A DNA stretch of 64,000 nucleotides from Streptomyces sp. ADI95-17 (GTDB taxonomy: Bacteria > Actinomycetota > Actinomycetes > Streptomycetales > Streptomycetaceae), in NCBI RefSeq assembly GCF_003846175.1, contig NZ_ML123054.1, positions 137,195 to 201,194 of the forward strand, read 5' to 3'. Under the pieces are notes generated by a model. The model saw only the letters and a program-made list of their open reading frames with translations. It was not told the origin of the DNA and ran no database searches. The translations under genes were made by a program, and so were the position numbers. Below, piece by piece: positions 28,390 to 36,685 of this stretch (position 1 is the stretch's first letter; each line of letters opens with the position of its first letter).

Positions 28390-29298
28390 TCAGTTCGCGG
28401 GGGCCTGGTAGAGGCCCCGGCCGGCGCGGTGGGCCCGGGAGGTGGCGACGAGCCGGTCCAGGGTGCTGCGAACGGTGTTGATGCCGTTGGGGGTGAGCTC
28501 GCGCCCCAGGGCCTTCGTCACGTCACGGGCGCGGACCGGCTTGTTGCCGGCCTCGGCGAGCACCTTCATGGTCAGCTCGGTGAGGCTGCCGCTGTCGTCG
28601 ACGGCCGGTGCGGGGGTCGACGCGGTCGCGGTGGACGCGGCCTTCTTCGGCGCGCGGGCCTTCGCCGGCTTGGCGGCCTTGGTCGCCTTGGCCGGTGCGG
28701 CGGACTTGGTGTCCTTCACCGTCCGGGTCGCCCTGGTCGCCTTGGTCGCCTTGGCGGGCGCGGCGGCCTCCGTGTCCTCGGTGCCCTTGCTGTCCTCGGC
28801 GTCCTTGACCTCCTCGACGGGCTTGGCGGCGGCCTTCTTGCTCTGGCCGCGCTGAGCCCTCGGCTTGGCTGCGGCCTGCTTGCGGCCCTTGGGTGCGGCG
28901 GGCGCCTTTCGGGCGGTGCGGCGCGCGGGGGTGGTCGCCGCCTCCTCCTGCGGGGCCTCCGCCTGGGCGGCGGAGTCCACGGAATCCTGCGCCTGCTGCG
29001 GAATCCGGGCAGCCGGAACGCTCGCCGCCCCGGCCTCGGCGGCCGCTGCGCTCTCGGCCTCCTCGGCCTTGACGTCCTCGGCCACGTCGGCAGTCGCGGT
29101 GGGCGCGGGGGCAGTGGCGGGGGAGGCCGACAGGGCGCGCAGTGCGGTCAACGCGGTACGCACCGACTCCAGGCGCTCGGTGACGGTCGCGAGTTCCTTC
29201 TCCAGGCTCTGCTGGTGCTGCTCCAGTCGCGGAAGTTCCGCCTCCAGCAAGGTAGTTGTGGCATCGATGGTGACCAGTGTGTTGGTCTCGGAGGTCAT
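28390..29298 (-). CDS. Histone H1-like protein with coiled coil and C-terminal winged-helix
   Basis: This 302-residue protein has three parts. Residues 14-55 form a coiled coil with leucine heptads (LLEAELPRLEQHQQSLEKELA). Residues 60-225 are a Lys/Ala/Pro/Thr-rich tail with repeated PAKATKA and KKAA elements, like eukaryotic H1 and HupS tails. Residues 230-302 look like a winged helix (LTELTMKVLAEAGNKPVRARDV and NTVRSTLDRLV). A nucleoid or DNA-bridging role is inferred. The ATG at 29298 follows AAGGG. Confidence 0.75.
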   Translation of the reverse strand: MTSETNTLVTIDATTTLLEAELPRLEQHQQSLEKELATVTERLESVRTALTALRALSASPATAPAPTATADVAEDVKAEEAESAAAAEAGAASVPAARIPQQAQDSVDSAAQAEAPQEEAATTPARRTARKAPAAPKGRKQAAAKPRAQRGQSKKAAAKPVEEVKDAEDSKGTEDTEAAAPAKATKATRATRTVKDTKSAAPAKATKAAKPAKARAPKKAASTATASTPAPAVDDSGSLTELTMKVLAEAGNKPVRARDVTKALGRELTPNGINTVRSTLDRLVATSRAHRAGRGLYQAPAN

Positions 29299-29690
29299 GT
29301 TGTCGCCCTTCTGTCCCGGCCGACCGTTGGTGACCGATGTATCGCAGGGTAAGGGGTGTTGTGTTGTGGCCGGAAATCGCCTCTCGGTAACGAACTGTTC
29401 AAGCGGCACCACCGCACTGGCCGCCAGTCTCCCGAAAGTCCTGGCCCTGTGCCCAGCAGATGGCGTGGGTGGCACTCGTTTGGCGGCATCCGTCACTGCG
29501 TGGCAATCGCATCCCTCGCTCAACTCCACTGCGCGAAAGGGACGGAACAGAGGTGTCCCCCGACTCCGCCGGGGAGTCGGGGGACGAGCAGTGCAAGGAG
29601 CGAAAGACCGAAGGGGCGAGAGACTGAAGAGGCGAGAGGCCGAAGGAACGTGGGGTCGAAGGAACGTGGGGTCGAAGGGGCCTGGGGCCG
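29299..29690. other. 392-base intergenic region
   Basis: It holds the promoter side of the histone-like gene and, nearer 29690, the terminator of the MFS gene. A duplicated AGGAACGTGGGGTCGA lies near 29640-29670. No gene is seen. Confidence 0.6.
29555..29585 (-). terminator. Terminator after MFS gene
   Basis: A perfect 13-bp stem (29555-29567 with 29573-29585) and 5-base loop lie downstream of the MFS stop on the minus strand. Confidence 0.8.
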
Positions 29691-31028
29691 TCAGCCGTTC
29701 TGGCTCACCGGCGCGGACCCGTTGGGATGACTGATGCCGGTCGCCCCGGCACCCCCGGCACCCCCGGCACCCCCGGCATCCGCGGCATCCGCGGAATCCG
29801 CGGCACCCCCGGCATCCGCGGAATCCGCGGCATCCGCGCGCTCCGGCCGACCGGCCTTCGTCGCGCTTCGCTCCCCGCCGCGTTCCAGCCTCAGCCGCAG
29901 GCCCATGACGAGCAGCGCGGCGATCGCGAACCCGGCTCCGACCCAAGGCAGTTGCCGGGCACCGTGCTCCGCCAGGACCCAGCCACCGACGGCGGTGCCC
30001 ACGGTGATGCCGAGGTTGGAGAACGAGATGAAAAGGCTGTTGCCGAACTCGGGCGCATCGCTCGCGTCTCGTCCCAGCCAGCTCTGGCTCACGATGAGGC
30101 CGCCGGAATGCACGGCGCCCCAGACCAGGACCGCCGGAACCATCGGGGCGAACAGCGGGCCGACCGCGTAGAGAAGGACGTAGACCAGCAGGCACAGGAC
30201 CGGGTAGGCGACCACGGTCCGGATGACACTGCGTCGCAGCAGGCTGCCGAAGGCGAAGTTCCCGAGGATCATCACGATGCCGAACGCCATCAGCATGGCG
30301 CTGACCCACGTACCGCCCATGTGCGTGACCTGACCCAGGTACTCCGCGAAGTAGCCGTAGACCGAGAACATCGCCGCGAAGACGAGCACGACCGACACGA
30401 TGGTCAGCCACATCCGGGGCCGCTTGAGAACGCTCAACTGCGCACCGTACGAGGTCCGCCCGCCTTGCCCGGCCGGCATCGACGGCACGAACCGCAGAAT
30501 GCCGAGGAAGGCGATCAGGTTGACGAGCGCACCGAACCAGAAGGCCGACGACAGGGACAGATGTTCGGCGAGGTACGAGGTCAACGGCACACCGAACGCG
30601 AAGCCGACGGTGACCCCCGCGAACACGGTCGTCGTGGCCCGGGTCGCGTCCTTCGCGGGTACCAGCCGCGCGGCGGTGGCGAGCGCGACCGCGAAGAACA
30701 CGGGATGGAAGAGCGCGGGAATGACGCGGAAGGCGAGCATCACCTCGTACTGCGTGGTGAGCGCGTAGACGGCGTTGGAGACGGCGAACACCGCGATCGC
30801 GGCGGCGAGCACCTTCTTGCGGTCGATGCCGGAGGCGAGCAGCGTGGTGAACGGCCCGGACACCGCGATGACCAGGGCGAACACTCCGACGAGCCAGCCG
30901 GCGGTGGACGGTGTGACGCCGAGTTCGGCCGACACCTGGGGGAGCACACCGACCATGCCCATTTCGGTGGTGATGATCCCGAACACGCCGAGGGCGAGCA
31001 CGAGGACGGTGAGGGAGGTCTTTCTCAT
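29691..31028 (-). CDS. MFS transporter, DHA1 (12-helix) family
   Basis: This 445-residue protein has 12 membrane helices in about 395 residues. FGIITTEMGMVGVLPQVSAELGVTPSTAG is the typical start of AraJ/YdhP-like sugar-efflux and drug transporters. The last 50 residues are Ala/Asp/Gly/Ser repeats encoded by 9-base units (29748-29838). An operator-like sequence shared with the arsR gene lies 31 bases before the ATG, suggesting ArsR control. Confidence 0.87.
   Translation of the reverse strand: MRKTSLTVLVLALGVFGIITTEMGMVGVLPQVSAELGVTPSTAGWLVGVFALVIAVSGPFTTLLASGIDRKKVLAAAIAVFAVSNAVYALTTQYEVMLAFRVIPALFHPVFFAVALATAARLVPAKDATRATTTVFAGVTVGFAFGVPLTSYLAEHLSLSSAFWFGALVNLIAFLGILRFVPSMPAGQGGRTSYGAQLSVLKRPRMWLTIVSVVLVFAAMFSVYGYFAEYLGQVTHMGGTWVSAMLMAFGIVMILGNFAFGSLLRRSVIRTVVAYPVLCLLVYVLLYAVGPLFAPMVPAVLVWGAVHSGGLIVSQSWLGRDASDAPEFGNSLFISFSNLGITVGTAVGGWVLAEHGARQLPWVGAGFAIAALLVMGLRLRLERGGERSATKAGRPERADAADSADAGGAADSADAADAGGAGGAGGAGATGISHPNGSAPVSQNG
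29748..29838. repeat. 9-base coding repeats in the MFS tail
   Basis: About ten units of GGCACCCCC, GGCATCCGC or GGAATCCGC encode the Ala-Asp-Ala/Ser and Gly-Gly-Ala tail of the MFS protein. Unit changes keep frame. Confidence 0.8.
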
Positions 31029-31058
31029 CGGAACGATCAGAACCTTTCAATAAATCTA

Positions 31059-31079
31059 GAAAAGTAGATGCATTGCATC
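31059..31079. promoter_or_regulatory. Putative ArsR operator upstream of the MFS gene
   Basis: GAAAAGTAGATGCATT at 31059-31074 recurs with one change on the minus strand at 33351-33366, before arsR. It overlaps the dyad GATGCA-T-TGCATC (31067-31079). ArsR-family sites are often such short inverted repeats. Confidence 0.65.
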
Positions 31080-31230
31080 GTGGGGATGGGTTGCGCCGTG
31101 GGGATGGGACGCCCGGCCGGCCCCGGCCCTCGGCCCGGGCGTCACGTATCGACGGACACGTGACGCAATACAAGGGGCGAGGCGGAGGCGCGGGCCGTGA
31201 TCAATGAGTGGCCGGTCGGTCGATTTGCTG

Positions 31231-32802
31231 TCAAGTTCCCTGGCTCTGTTGCCACTTCGGGAACACCGAGGTCAGGAACGCCTCGCCGCGGGACGCACTT
31301 CCCGTGGAGTAGTTGCAGGAGAACGAATCGGGCCAACTCGGGTTGAACTTGAGCAGCATGACCGTGGCGTTGCTCTGGGCGGTGGCGGCGTCGACGCCCA
31401 GCTTGTCCATCATCCAGTCGAAGACGGCGTTGCGACGCTGCTCCTCGCGGACGACCGCATCGCCGCCGCCCTTCACCCGGCCCGCGGCGTTCACGATTCC
31501 CGCGCGCTGCATGTCCTCCTTGAAGGAGATGCCCATCTGCTGCCAGTTCCCCTCCCACATGGCGCGGTTCGCCGCGGCCTGCTGCTTCAGCTGGTCGGCC
31601 TGCTGCTGTGTGAGGGGCGCGGCATTGGCGTTGGCCAGTTTCATCCCGGCGATGACGGTGGGGTCGAGCGACAGGTAGACGGACTCGCCGAACTGCGGGA
31701 ACAGGGCGTCCCAGCTGGTCTTGTTCAGGACGTGGCCCTCGCTGGCGGTGGCGGTGATGTCCACGGCCCCGATGGGATTCCCCTGTGAGTACAGGACGTA
31801 GTCCGGCCGGGTGGAGCCGAACGTCACCTGCGTGGCGAAGTACGTCCCCGCGGGAAGCGTGGGCCGTCCGGCGCCTTCCAGGCGGGCCTGGGCGACGGAT
31901 TCGATCGCGTAGCCGAACTCCTTGGAGATGCCACCGCTCCGGCCGTTGGCATGGAAGTCCTGCCAGACCTCGACCCAACGCTTCGTGTAGCCGTCGTAGT
32001 CACTGAGCGGGCCCAGTTGCGGGGCGGTGGTCACGTAGTTGTAGGCCCACTCCACCGCCCTGTCGACGGCCTCGAAGAAGCCCTCGAACAGGGCCGTTTC
32101 GGCTGTGCCCGGGGTGCCCTTCTTGATCTTCACGATGCGACGCTGCAACTCGGCGTCACCGCCGACGTGTGCCCTGCCCGCCGGCTGTTCCGAGGCATGC
32201 TCGACGGACTGCACCGGCCCCGCGAGCGCACGGGAGGCGTTCGCCTCGGCCTCGCGCTCGAAGCGGTCACCGGGGTCGGAGATCCGGAGCCCGGCCCCGT
32301 TGTCGGTGCCCGGGACCGGCCCCTGGCGCTGCTGGATCACATGGGTCAGCTCGTGGGCCAGGGTGTGCCGATCGCCACCGCCGGCACCGAGCACGATGTG
32401 ACTGCCCGAGGTGTACGCATGGGCGCCCACCTCCGCGGCGGACGCGCGGGCGGCGCTGTCCGTGTGCACACGTACGTCGCCGAAGTCGGCCCCGAGCCGG
32501 CTCTCCATCTCCTGCCGCACCGCCCCGTCCAAGGGCCTGCCGGGCCTCCGCAGAACGTCGTGGACCGAGGAGCGCTGGACGGAAGCCTCGCCCTCCTGCC
32601 CCTGCCGGAGCATCCGCAGGACGACCGCGTTGCCGACGCTCCGCTGCAGAGGGGAGAGCGACGGAGCCTGCGCACCGTCGACGCGCATCGACGGCGCCGC
32701 GGACGCGCCTTCCCGAGCGGACAGCTCGTCCTTCCGGCTTTCGGACTTCCGGCTTTCGTTCTTCCGGCTCTCGATGTCCGAGGCCGAGACACGGGCTCGC
32801 AA
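31231..32802 (-). CDS. DUF4157 (eCIS core) protein with putative effector C-terminus
   Basis: This 523-residue protein starts at a TTG (32802) after AAGGAGCGAAC. An ESRK(N/S/D)ES repeat occupies residues 11-26. The DUF4157 zincin-like domain (about 87-165) has H150-E-L-T-H154. DUF4157 is linked to extracellular contractile injection system loci and to cargo toxins. The C-terminal 300 residues are unrelated to it and include RPDYVLY...GAVDITATASEGHVL, resembling a PD-(D/E)XK nuclease core (inference). It has its own 217-base leader after arsR. Confidence 0.75.
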   Translation of the reverse strand: MRARVSASDIESRKNESRKSESRKDELSAREGASAAPSMRVDGAQAPSLSPLQRSVGNAVVLRMLRQGQEGEASVQRSSVHDVLRRPGRPLDGAVRQEMESRLGADFGDVRVHTDSAARASAAEVGAHAYTSGSHIVLGAGGGDRHTLAHELTHVIQQRQGPVPGTDNGAGLRISDPGDRFEREAEANASRALAGPVQSVEHASEQPAGRAHVGGDAELQRRIVKIKKGTPGTAETALFEGFFEAVDRAVEWAYNYVTTAPQLGPLSDYDGYTKRWVEVWQDFHANGRSGGISKEFGYAIESVAQARLEGAGRPTLPAGTYFATQVTFGSTRPDYVLYSQGNPIGAVDITATASEGHVLNKTSWDALFPQFGESVYLSLDPTVIAGMKLANANAAPLTQQQADQLKQQAAANRAMWEGNWQQMGISFKEDMQRAGIVNAAGRVKGGGDAVVREEQRRNAVFDWMMDKLGVDAATAQSNATVMLLKFNPSWPDSFSCNYSTGSASRGEAFLTSVFPKWQQSQGT

Positions 32803-33019
32803 GTTCGCTCCTTCCGGCAGTTCTCGTCGACAGCGATACAAGGTGCGGGCGGTGGCGGGGGAGCGGACATCGGCAGGGACACGGCACAACACCGCCCGCC
32901 CAGAATGTCAGCCCACCCGGCCGCGCCGACAGACCCGGGAGGGAAGACCTGGGGGCATTCCTCGTGCCCCCTTCCCGCACCGGGCAGTCTCGGCCCGAGC
33001 CGGAAGGGGATCGCGCGGC

Positions 33020-33331
33020 CTACAACTCGTCACGAACGTACGCGGCGAACTCGGCGATCACCGGCTCGTTGCGCCGGTAGTACGTCCACTTGCCGATGCG
33101 CTCCGAGACGAGCAGCCCCGCGTCCTTCAGCGTCTGCAGATACCCCGAGACCACCGACTGCGCCAGCCCGGCCCGCTTCTGGATGTCACCGACACACACC
33201 CCGATGTGGAATCCGAGCCCCTGCTGCCGGTAGGAGTCCTCGTCGAAGAACTTCTCCGGCTCCCTCAGCCACTGCATGAACTGCAGCCGCGCGGGATTGG
33301 CGAGCGCCTTGTGCACGGCCAGGGGGTCCAT
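33020..33331 (-). CDS. ArsR-family transcriptional regulator
   Basis: This 103-residue winged-helix regulator starts at ATG 33331 after GGAGAGG. QKRAGLAQSVVSGYLQTLKDAGLL is the recognition helix region, and YYRRNEP the wing. No metal-binding ELCVCDL is present, so it is not a classical arsenic sensor; FHIGVCVGDI supplies one cysteine. An operator-like site lies 20 bases before its start and another before the MFS gene, so it probably represses both itself and the pump. Confidence 0.85.
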   Translation of the reverse strand: MDPLAVHKALANPARLQFMQWLREPEKFFDEDSYRQQGLGFHIGVCVGDIQKRAGLAQSVVSGYLQTLKDAGLLVSERIGKWTYYRRNEPVIAEFAAYVRDEL

Positions 33332-33350
33332 TGGTTCGCCTCTCCGAAGG

Positions 33351-33366
33351 AATGCATCTAGTTTTC
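33351..33366. promoter_or_regulatory. Putative ArsR autoregulatory site
   Basis: The minus strand reads GAAAACTAGATGCATT, 15 of 16 identical to the site at 31059-31074, and contains the palindrome ATGCAT. It sits immediately upstream of the arsR ribosome site. Confidence 0.6.
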
Positions 33367-33581
33367 GCGATATGTAGCGCCAAGTCAAGTCGAGAGACCC
33401 CCACCAGGTCAGCCACGGAGGCGCCGGCCGACCGGAGGCCCTGGGGCAGAAACCCCCGTCCCAGGCGCCGGCCCGCGACTAGGGTCGCTCAGGTCTCAGA
33501 CGACACACGGCCGCGCGACAGGCCCCACGGGCTTCACGCGGCCGACCAGAATTCCCCGCCGGCTGCCGCAGACGGAGCCCC

Positions 33582-33971
33582 GTGACACGCACCGCACACC
33601 ACGTCCCCCCTTCGCGGGCCACAATGACCTACGCCGACGGCCCGAACCTGCCCTGGCATTCGGTGACCCTGGGCGACCTCCGGTACAGCACCCGAAGCCT
33701 CACCGAGGCAACGTTCCAGGCCCGCAGGCCCGTCCCGCAGATCATCCGCCGCCGGGTCGACGTCTACCGCTTCCCCCGCCACAACCGCGACCGAGGCATC
33801 TCGCGCGCCTCCACCCTGGAAGAACGCCGATCCCGCCAACGCCTCCGCGCCCAGACAGGCCTCCTCCGACGCCTGCTGAACACTCCCACCGGTGAACTCA
33901 CCCTCGAAGCCGCAGACACAATCGAAATCCCCCCGCCGAAGCACCGGCACGGCACCCTCTGGCAGGCCTGA
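33582..33971 (+). CDS. Hypothetical protein, basic
   Basis: This 129-residue, Arg-rich protein starts at GTG 33582 or ATG 33624. The region EERRSRQRLRAQTGLLRRLLNTPTGELTLEA is helical and basic. No family is recognised, though GC-rich third positions support coding. It opens the accessory stretch right of arsR. Confidence 0.5.
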   Translation: MTRTAHHVPPSRATMTYADGPNLPWHSVTLGDLRYSTRSLTEATFQARRPVPQIIRRRVDVYRFPRHNRDRGISRASTLEERRSRQRLRAQTGLLRRLLNTPTGELTLEAADTIEIPPPKHRHGTLWQA

Positions 33972-34275
33972 CCGGGCAGCGGGGGCTCGGGGGTCTGCGT
34001 TGCGGAGCGCCCGCGCGGGGCGGCCGAACCGGCGCCTGCGGCCACGGCAGCAACGGACGACGTGCGGACACGCCACATCGTCGCCGCGGCAGCAGGTGCG
34101 GCCAATATGGCGATCGAGGCGCGAAGTCCCGTACACGTGGCGGGACATGGAATCGGTGCTGTACGGTGACGAGGTCATCACGCTCTGTGTGCCCGTGTGT
34201 ACATGGGGCGGCCCCCGGCGGTGCGCCAACACCAACCCGAGGGCCTACACCACCAGTGGGAAAGAGCCACCGGAA
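33972..34275. other. 304-base region before the helix-turn-helix gene
   Basis: No confident gene lies here. An in-frame ATG at 34147 could extend the next protein by 43 residues, but that extension has no support from family or ribosome site. Confidence 0.5.
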
Positions 34276-35292
34276 ATGTTGCGTCATGCTATCGCGCCGT
34301 CCGCGCGCTATACGAAGGCATCGCACGATGTCGTACGCCACCCACGCCTGAGCAGTGACGCGAAGATCCTGCTCCTGTACGTACAGGGCCTCCCGGATAA
34401 CGCCGCCTTCCAGCCCTTGGGCGAACTGGCCCGGAAGCTGGGTATCAAGGGCCGCGCGTACCAGAAGGCGAAGGGACAGCTCGTCGAGTACGGGTACGTC
34501 CACGAATGGCGAAGCCAGGGCGACGGGGGACGCTGGATCACCGAGCAACTGGTCGCGAACAACCCCCTGACGAGTGAGCAGGCTTGCCACGCGCGGGCAA
34601 CCCCGCCCGCCGCCTCTCCCGTAGCCTTTCCCGCAGCCCGGTCCACGGCCCCGCCCGCCCCTCGGTCACCGAGTACGCACTCTCCGACGGTCGGCACGCC
34701 GATTGCCCCGACGGCCGGTGGCTATGAACCGGTAGAAGACCACAGTGATAAGACCACTCCCCACCCACCCTCCGAACCGGAGCGGCCGGCCGCGACGGCG
34801 TCCCCGGCAGCGGATCCGACCCTGCTGGCCCGAGCCGAGCGAGTGCTGCTCTCCCTGCGCCACTCCCGCCGCGAACTGCACCTGGGCGTACGCGAGGCCG
34901 CGCAGCTGGCCGTCGAGGCGGTGAAGTGGCTGGAGCGCGGCCTGGGCGAGTCCGACCTTCGCCAGGCCCTGCTTGCCGAACGCCCGAAAGAAGGCGTGCG
35001 CTCGGCGGTCGGCTTCCTCCGCTACCGCCTCGCCCAGAAGCTTCCCGAGACCCGCGCCGTCTCCTGGCCCTACGAGCCCGTACGCCCCCGCGAGCTCGTC
35101 GAATGCAAGGGCCCGGGCGAGAAGCACACCTTCCGCCCCTTGCTGGACGAGACGGAATGCACCCCGTGCCGCCTGAACGCAGCGAACGTCGTATACCCAG
35201 CAGCCCCATCCTCGGAGCCCGAGCATCTGCCGTGGCGAAAGCGCTTCGCAAAGATCAACACGACATCGGCGGCCGCACCGGGCGTGGGCTGA
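34276..35292 (+). CDS. Helix-turn-helix domain protein
   Basis: This 338-residue protein has an N-terminal winged-helix-like domain (MLRHAIAPSARYTKASHDVV, LGELARKLGIKGRAYQKAKGQL) similar to those of actinobacterial replication or transfer regulators. A Pro/Ala/Thr-rich linker covers about 105-180. The C-terminal helical domain ends with a conserved EC-x(29)-CTPC cysteine pattern. It may bind DNA; a plasmid or element origin is possible but no partner genes are present. Confidence 0.65.
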   Translation: MLRHAIAPSARYTKASHDVVRHPRLSSDAKILLLYVQGLPDNAAFQPLGELARKLGIKGRAYQKAKGQLVEYGYVHEWRSQGDGGRWITEQLVANNPLTSEQACHARATPPAASPVAFPAARSTAPPAPRSPSTHSPTVGTPIAPTAGGYEPVEDHSDKTTPHPPSEPERPAATASPAADPTLLARAERVLLSLRHSRRELHLGVREAAQLAVEAVKWLERGLGESDLRQALLAERPKEGVRSAVGFLRYRLAQKLPETRAVSWPYEPVRPRELVECKGPGEKHTFRPLLDETECTPCRLNAANVVYPAAPSSEPEHLPWRKRFAKINTTSAAAPGVG

Positions 35293-35332
35293 TCATGTCC
35301 TGTCCGCATCGGGCAGGAAGCCGACCGAGACC

Positions 35333-35563
35333 TCACGCGCGCATGACCACAGCAAAAGACGTGCGGACGCGCCGGAAGCTCTTGTGCCCGCTGAGGCCGG
35401 TGTGGCGCATGCATTCCACATCGACGCTCGCGGAGTCCGTCGAAGGTTCCGCGGCCCAGTTGCACCAGAGACATCCGGCTTCGAATGTGGTGCCAGTGTC
35501 GGGGTGCTCAGTGATGCGATGCGGCACGTAGCGGTACGCGGCGTGCAGACGGACAGCTGTCAC
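35333..35563 (-). CDS. Small DUF7848-like protein
   Basis: This 76-residue protein starts at GTG 35563, whose bases overlap the stop of the gene before it (GTGA). YRYVPHRITEHPD, CLWCNWAAE and HTGLSGHKSFRRV fit the small actinobacterial DUF7848 type with a CxxC pair, often found near Scr1-type regulators. The overlap argues that both members of this pair are real genes. Confidence 0.6.
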   Translation of the reverse strand: MTAVRLHAAYRYVPHRITEHPDTGTTFEAGCLWCNWAAEPSTDSASVDVECMRHTGLSGHKSFRRVRTSFAVVMRA

Positions 35564-35733
35564 GGATGCACCCTGTGGTGTCGCCGCAGTTCAATATTGC
35601 AGTCGGTGACCGTTGACCAGTTGCCCGACCCGGCAGCCTCCTGGCGTTCCCGTGCGAGTGCTCTGCACACATCGCATCCGGGGGTGGGTTCGGGTGCCGC
35701 GAGGGGGCTCACCACGTGAACCGGCGCAGCCAT
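35560..35733 (-). CDS. Small CxxC protein
   Basis: This 57-residue protein has APEPTPGCDVCRALARERQE, then DCNIELRRHHRVHP. A Cys-x-x-Cys pair and short helical body resemble small actinobacterial proteins of unknown role. Its TGA overlaps the GTG of the next gene, so they are translationally coupled. Confidence 0.6.
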   Translation of the reverse strand: MAAPVHVVSPLAAPEPTPGCDVCRALARERQEAAGSGNWSTVTDCNIELRRHHRVHP

Positions 35734-35766
35734 CGTCGTCCTGGGATTACTCACGAAAGGAAAGCT

Positions 35767-35934
35767 ATGCAGGTGCAGTTGGAGGGACGAGCTGATATTC
35801 ACGAATATTCTCGCGACGGTGCCAGCCATGCATCGACATTCCTGGATGGTGGCGGCGATCCTGTGATCCGGAGCGGTTCCGCGCGAGAGGCAGGTCGAAA
35901 TGGCACGCAGACTGCGGTTCAACGGCACAGGTAG
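35767..35934 (+). CDS. Possible small ORF ahead of the DUF6879 gene
   Basis: A 55-residue ORF has a good AAGGAAAGC ribosome site before ATG 35767 and overlaps the DUF6879 start by 35 bases. The sequence MQVQLEGRADIHEYSRDG has no known family. It may be a leader peptide or chance ORF. Confidence 0.3.
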   Translation: MQVQLEGRADIHEYSRDGASHASTFLDGGGDPVIRSGSAREAGRNGTQTAVQRHR

Positions 35935-36668
35935 CGGCGGCACGGGATGTCCGTCCCTCCACGAGGATCTCGAAAGCCGCGAAGTCATCGTTCACGGACC
36001 GCCGCTCAGCGATCCAGAGGACGTGGCCCAGCTGCATCACCTGTCGGAAGGCGAAGTGGCCGTCGTTGTGCCGCGCGAACTCTTGGTCGACTATGCGCCG
36101 AGGGACGTCACCCGCGCGGCGAGGATCATCGACCTGGACGAGTTCGAGAACCTGTTCAGGACGTTCAAGCACACGGCATGGCGGCTGGAGACCCGGCGGC
36201 GCTACGCAAGCGACGAAATCACAGACACATACCGCCAGTTCGCCGAGACCGGCAGCGTCGACTGGGACCTTGAAGACCCGTACTGCGCCATGATCCGAGC
36301 TCAGACGGAGCAGGGAAAGCGGGTCGAACGAGTCCGTATCGCCGACGACCCGACGACCCGACGACCCGCCGACCCCCGGCCAGCTTTACCTCCTCGACAA
36401 CGCGAAGCGGAACACCGTCATCGGCGAGGACATCAGAAGTCTGCGGAGGGCCGACGCGGCACGGCTCGGCCTGCCGGAAGAGGACTTCTGGATCTTCGAC
36501 TCGCGAATCGTGGCATGGTTGAACTTCGACCCCGACGATCAACTCGTGGACGTCGAACTCATCACGGAGCCGGCAGAAGTGGTGCGCTGCTCCCTGACCC
36601 GTGACGCGGCATGGCACCACGCACTCCCGCACGAGATGTTCGCGGCCGGTATCAACCGGCTCGGCTGA
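35900..36668 (+). pseudogene. DUF6879 family gene frameshifted at an 8-base tandem repeat
   Basis: The first 148 codons match DUF6879 (FKHTAWRLETRRRYASDE, MIRAQTEQGKRVERVRI). The frame is then lost at three copies of GACGACCC (36344-36367). The family sequence continues in the +1 frame (GQLYLLDNAKRN, EDFWIFDSRIVAW, DAAWHHALPHEMF) to a TGA at 36666-36668. Two extra repeat units (16 bases) would explain the shift; one or four units would restore frame. DUF6879 genes normally pair with an Scr1-type regulator, as here. Confidence 0.83.
36344..36367 (+). repeat. GACGACCC x3 octamer repeat inside DUF6879 gene
   Basis: Three perfect 8-base units are followed by the degenerate unit GCCGACCC. Each unit changes the reading frame, and the current number breaks it. 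Confidence 0.9.
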
Positions 36669-36685
36669 AGGCATGCGCTGAACCG

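Noticed and set aside
28390..31173. Long minus-strand frame joining the histone-like gene to the MFS region
   Set aside because: The upstream part is a shadow of the MFS gene in another frame; the true start with ribosome site is at 29298.
32892..32990. Upstream extension of the DUF4157 gene to an earlier start
   Set aside because: The TTG at 32802 has a strong ribosome site; earlier codons give an Arg/Cys-rich stretch with none.
35900..36668. Programmed frameshift in the DUF6879 gene
   Set aside because: There is no slippery heptamer or downstream hairpin I can see; a repeat-number change is simpler.
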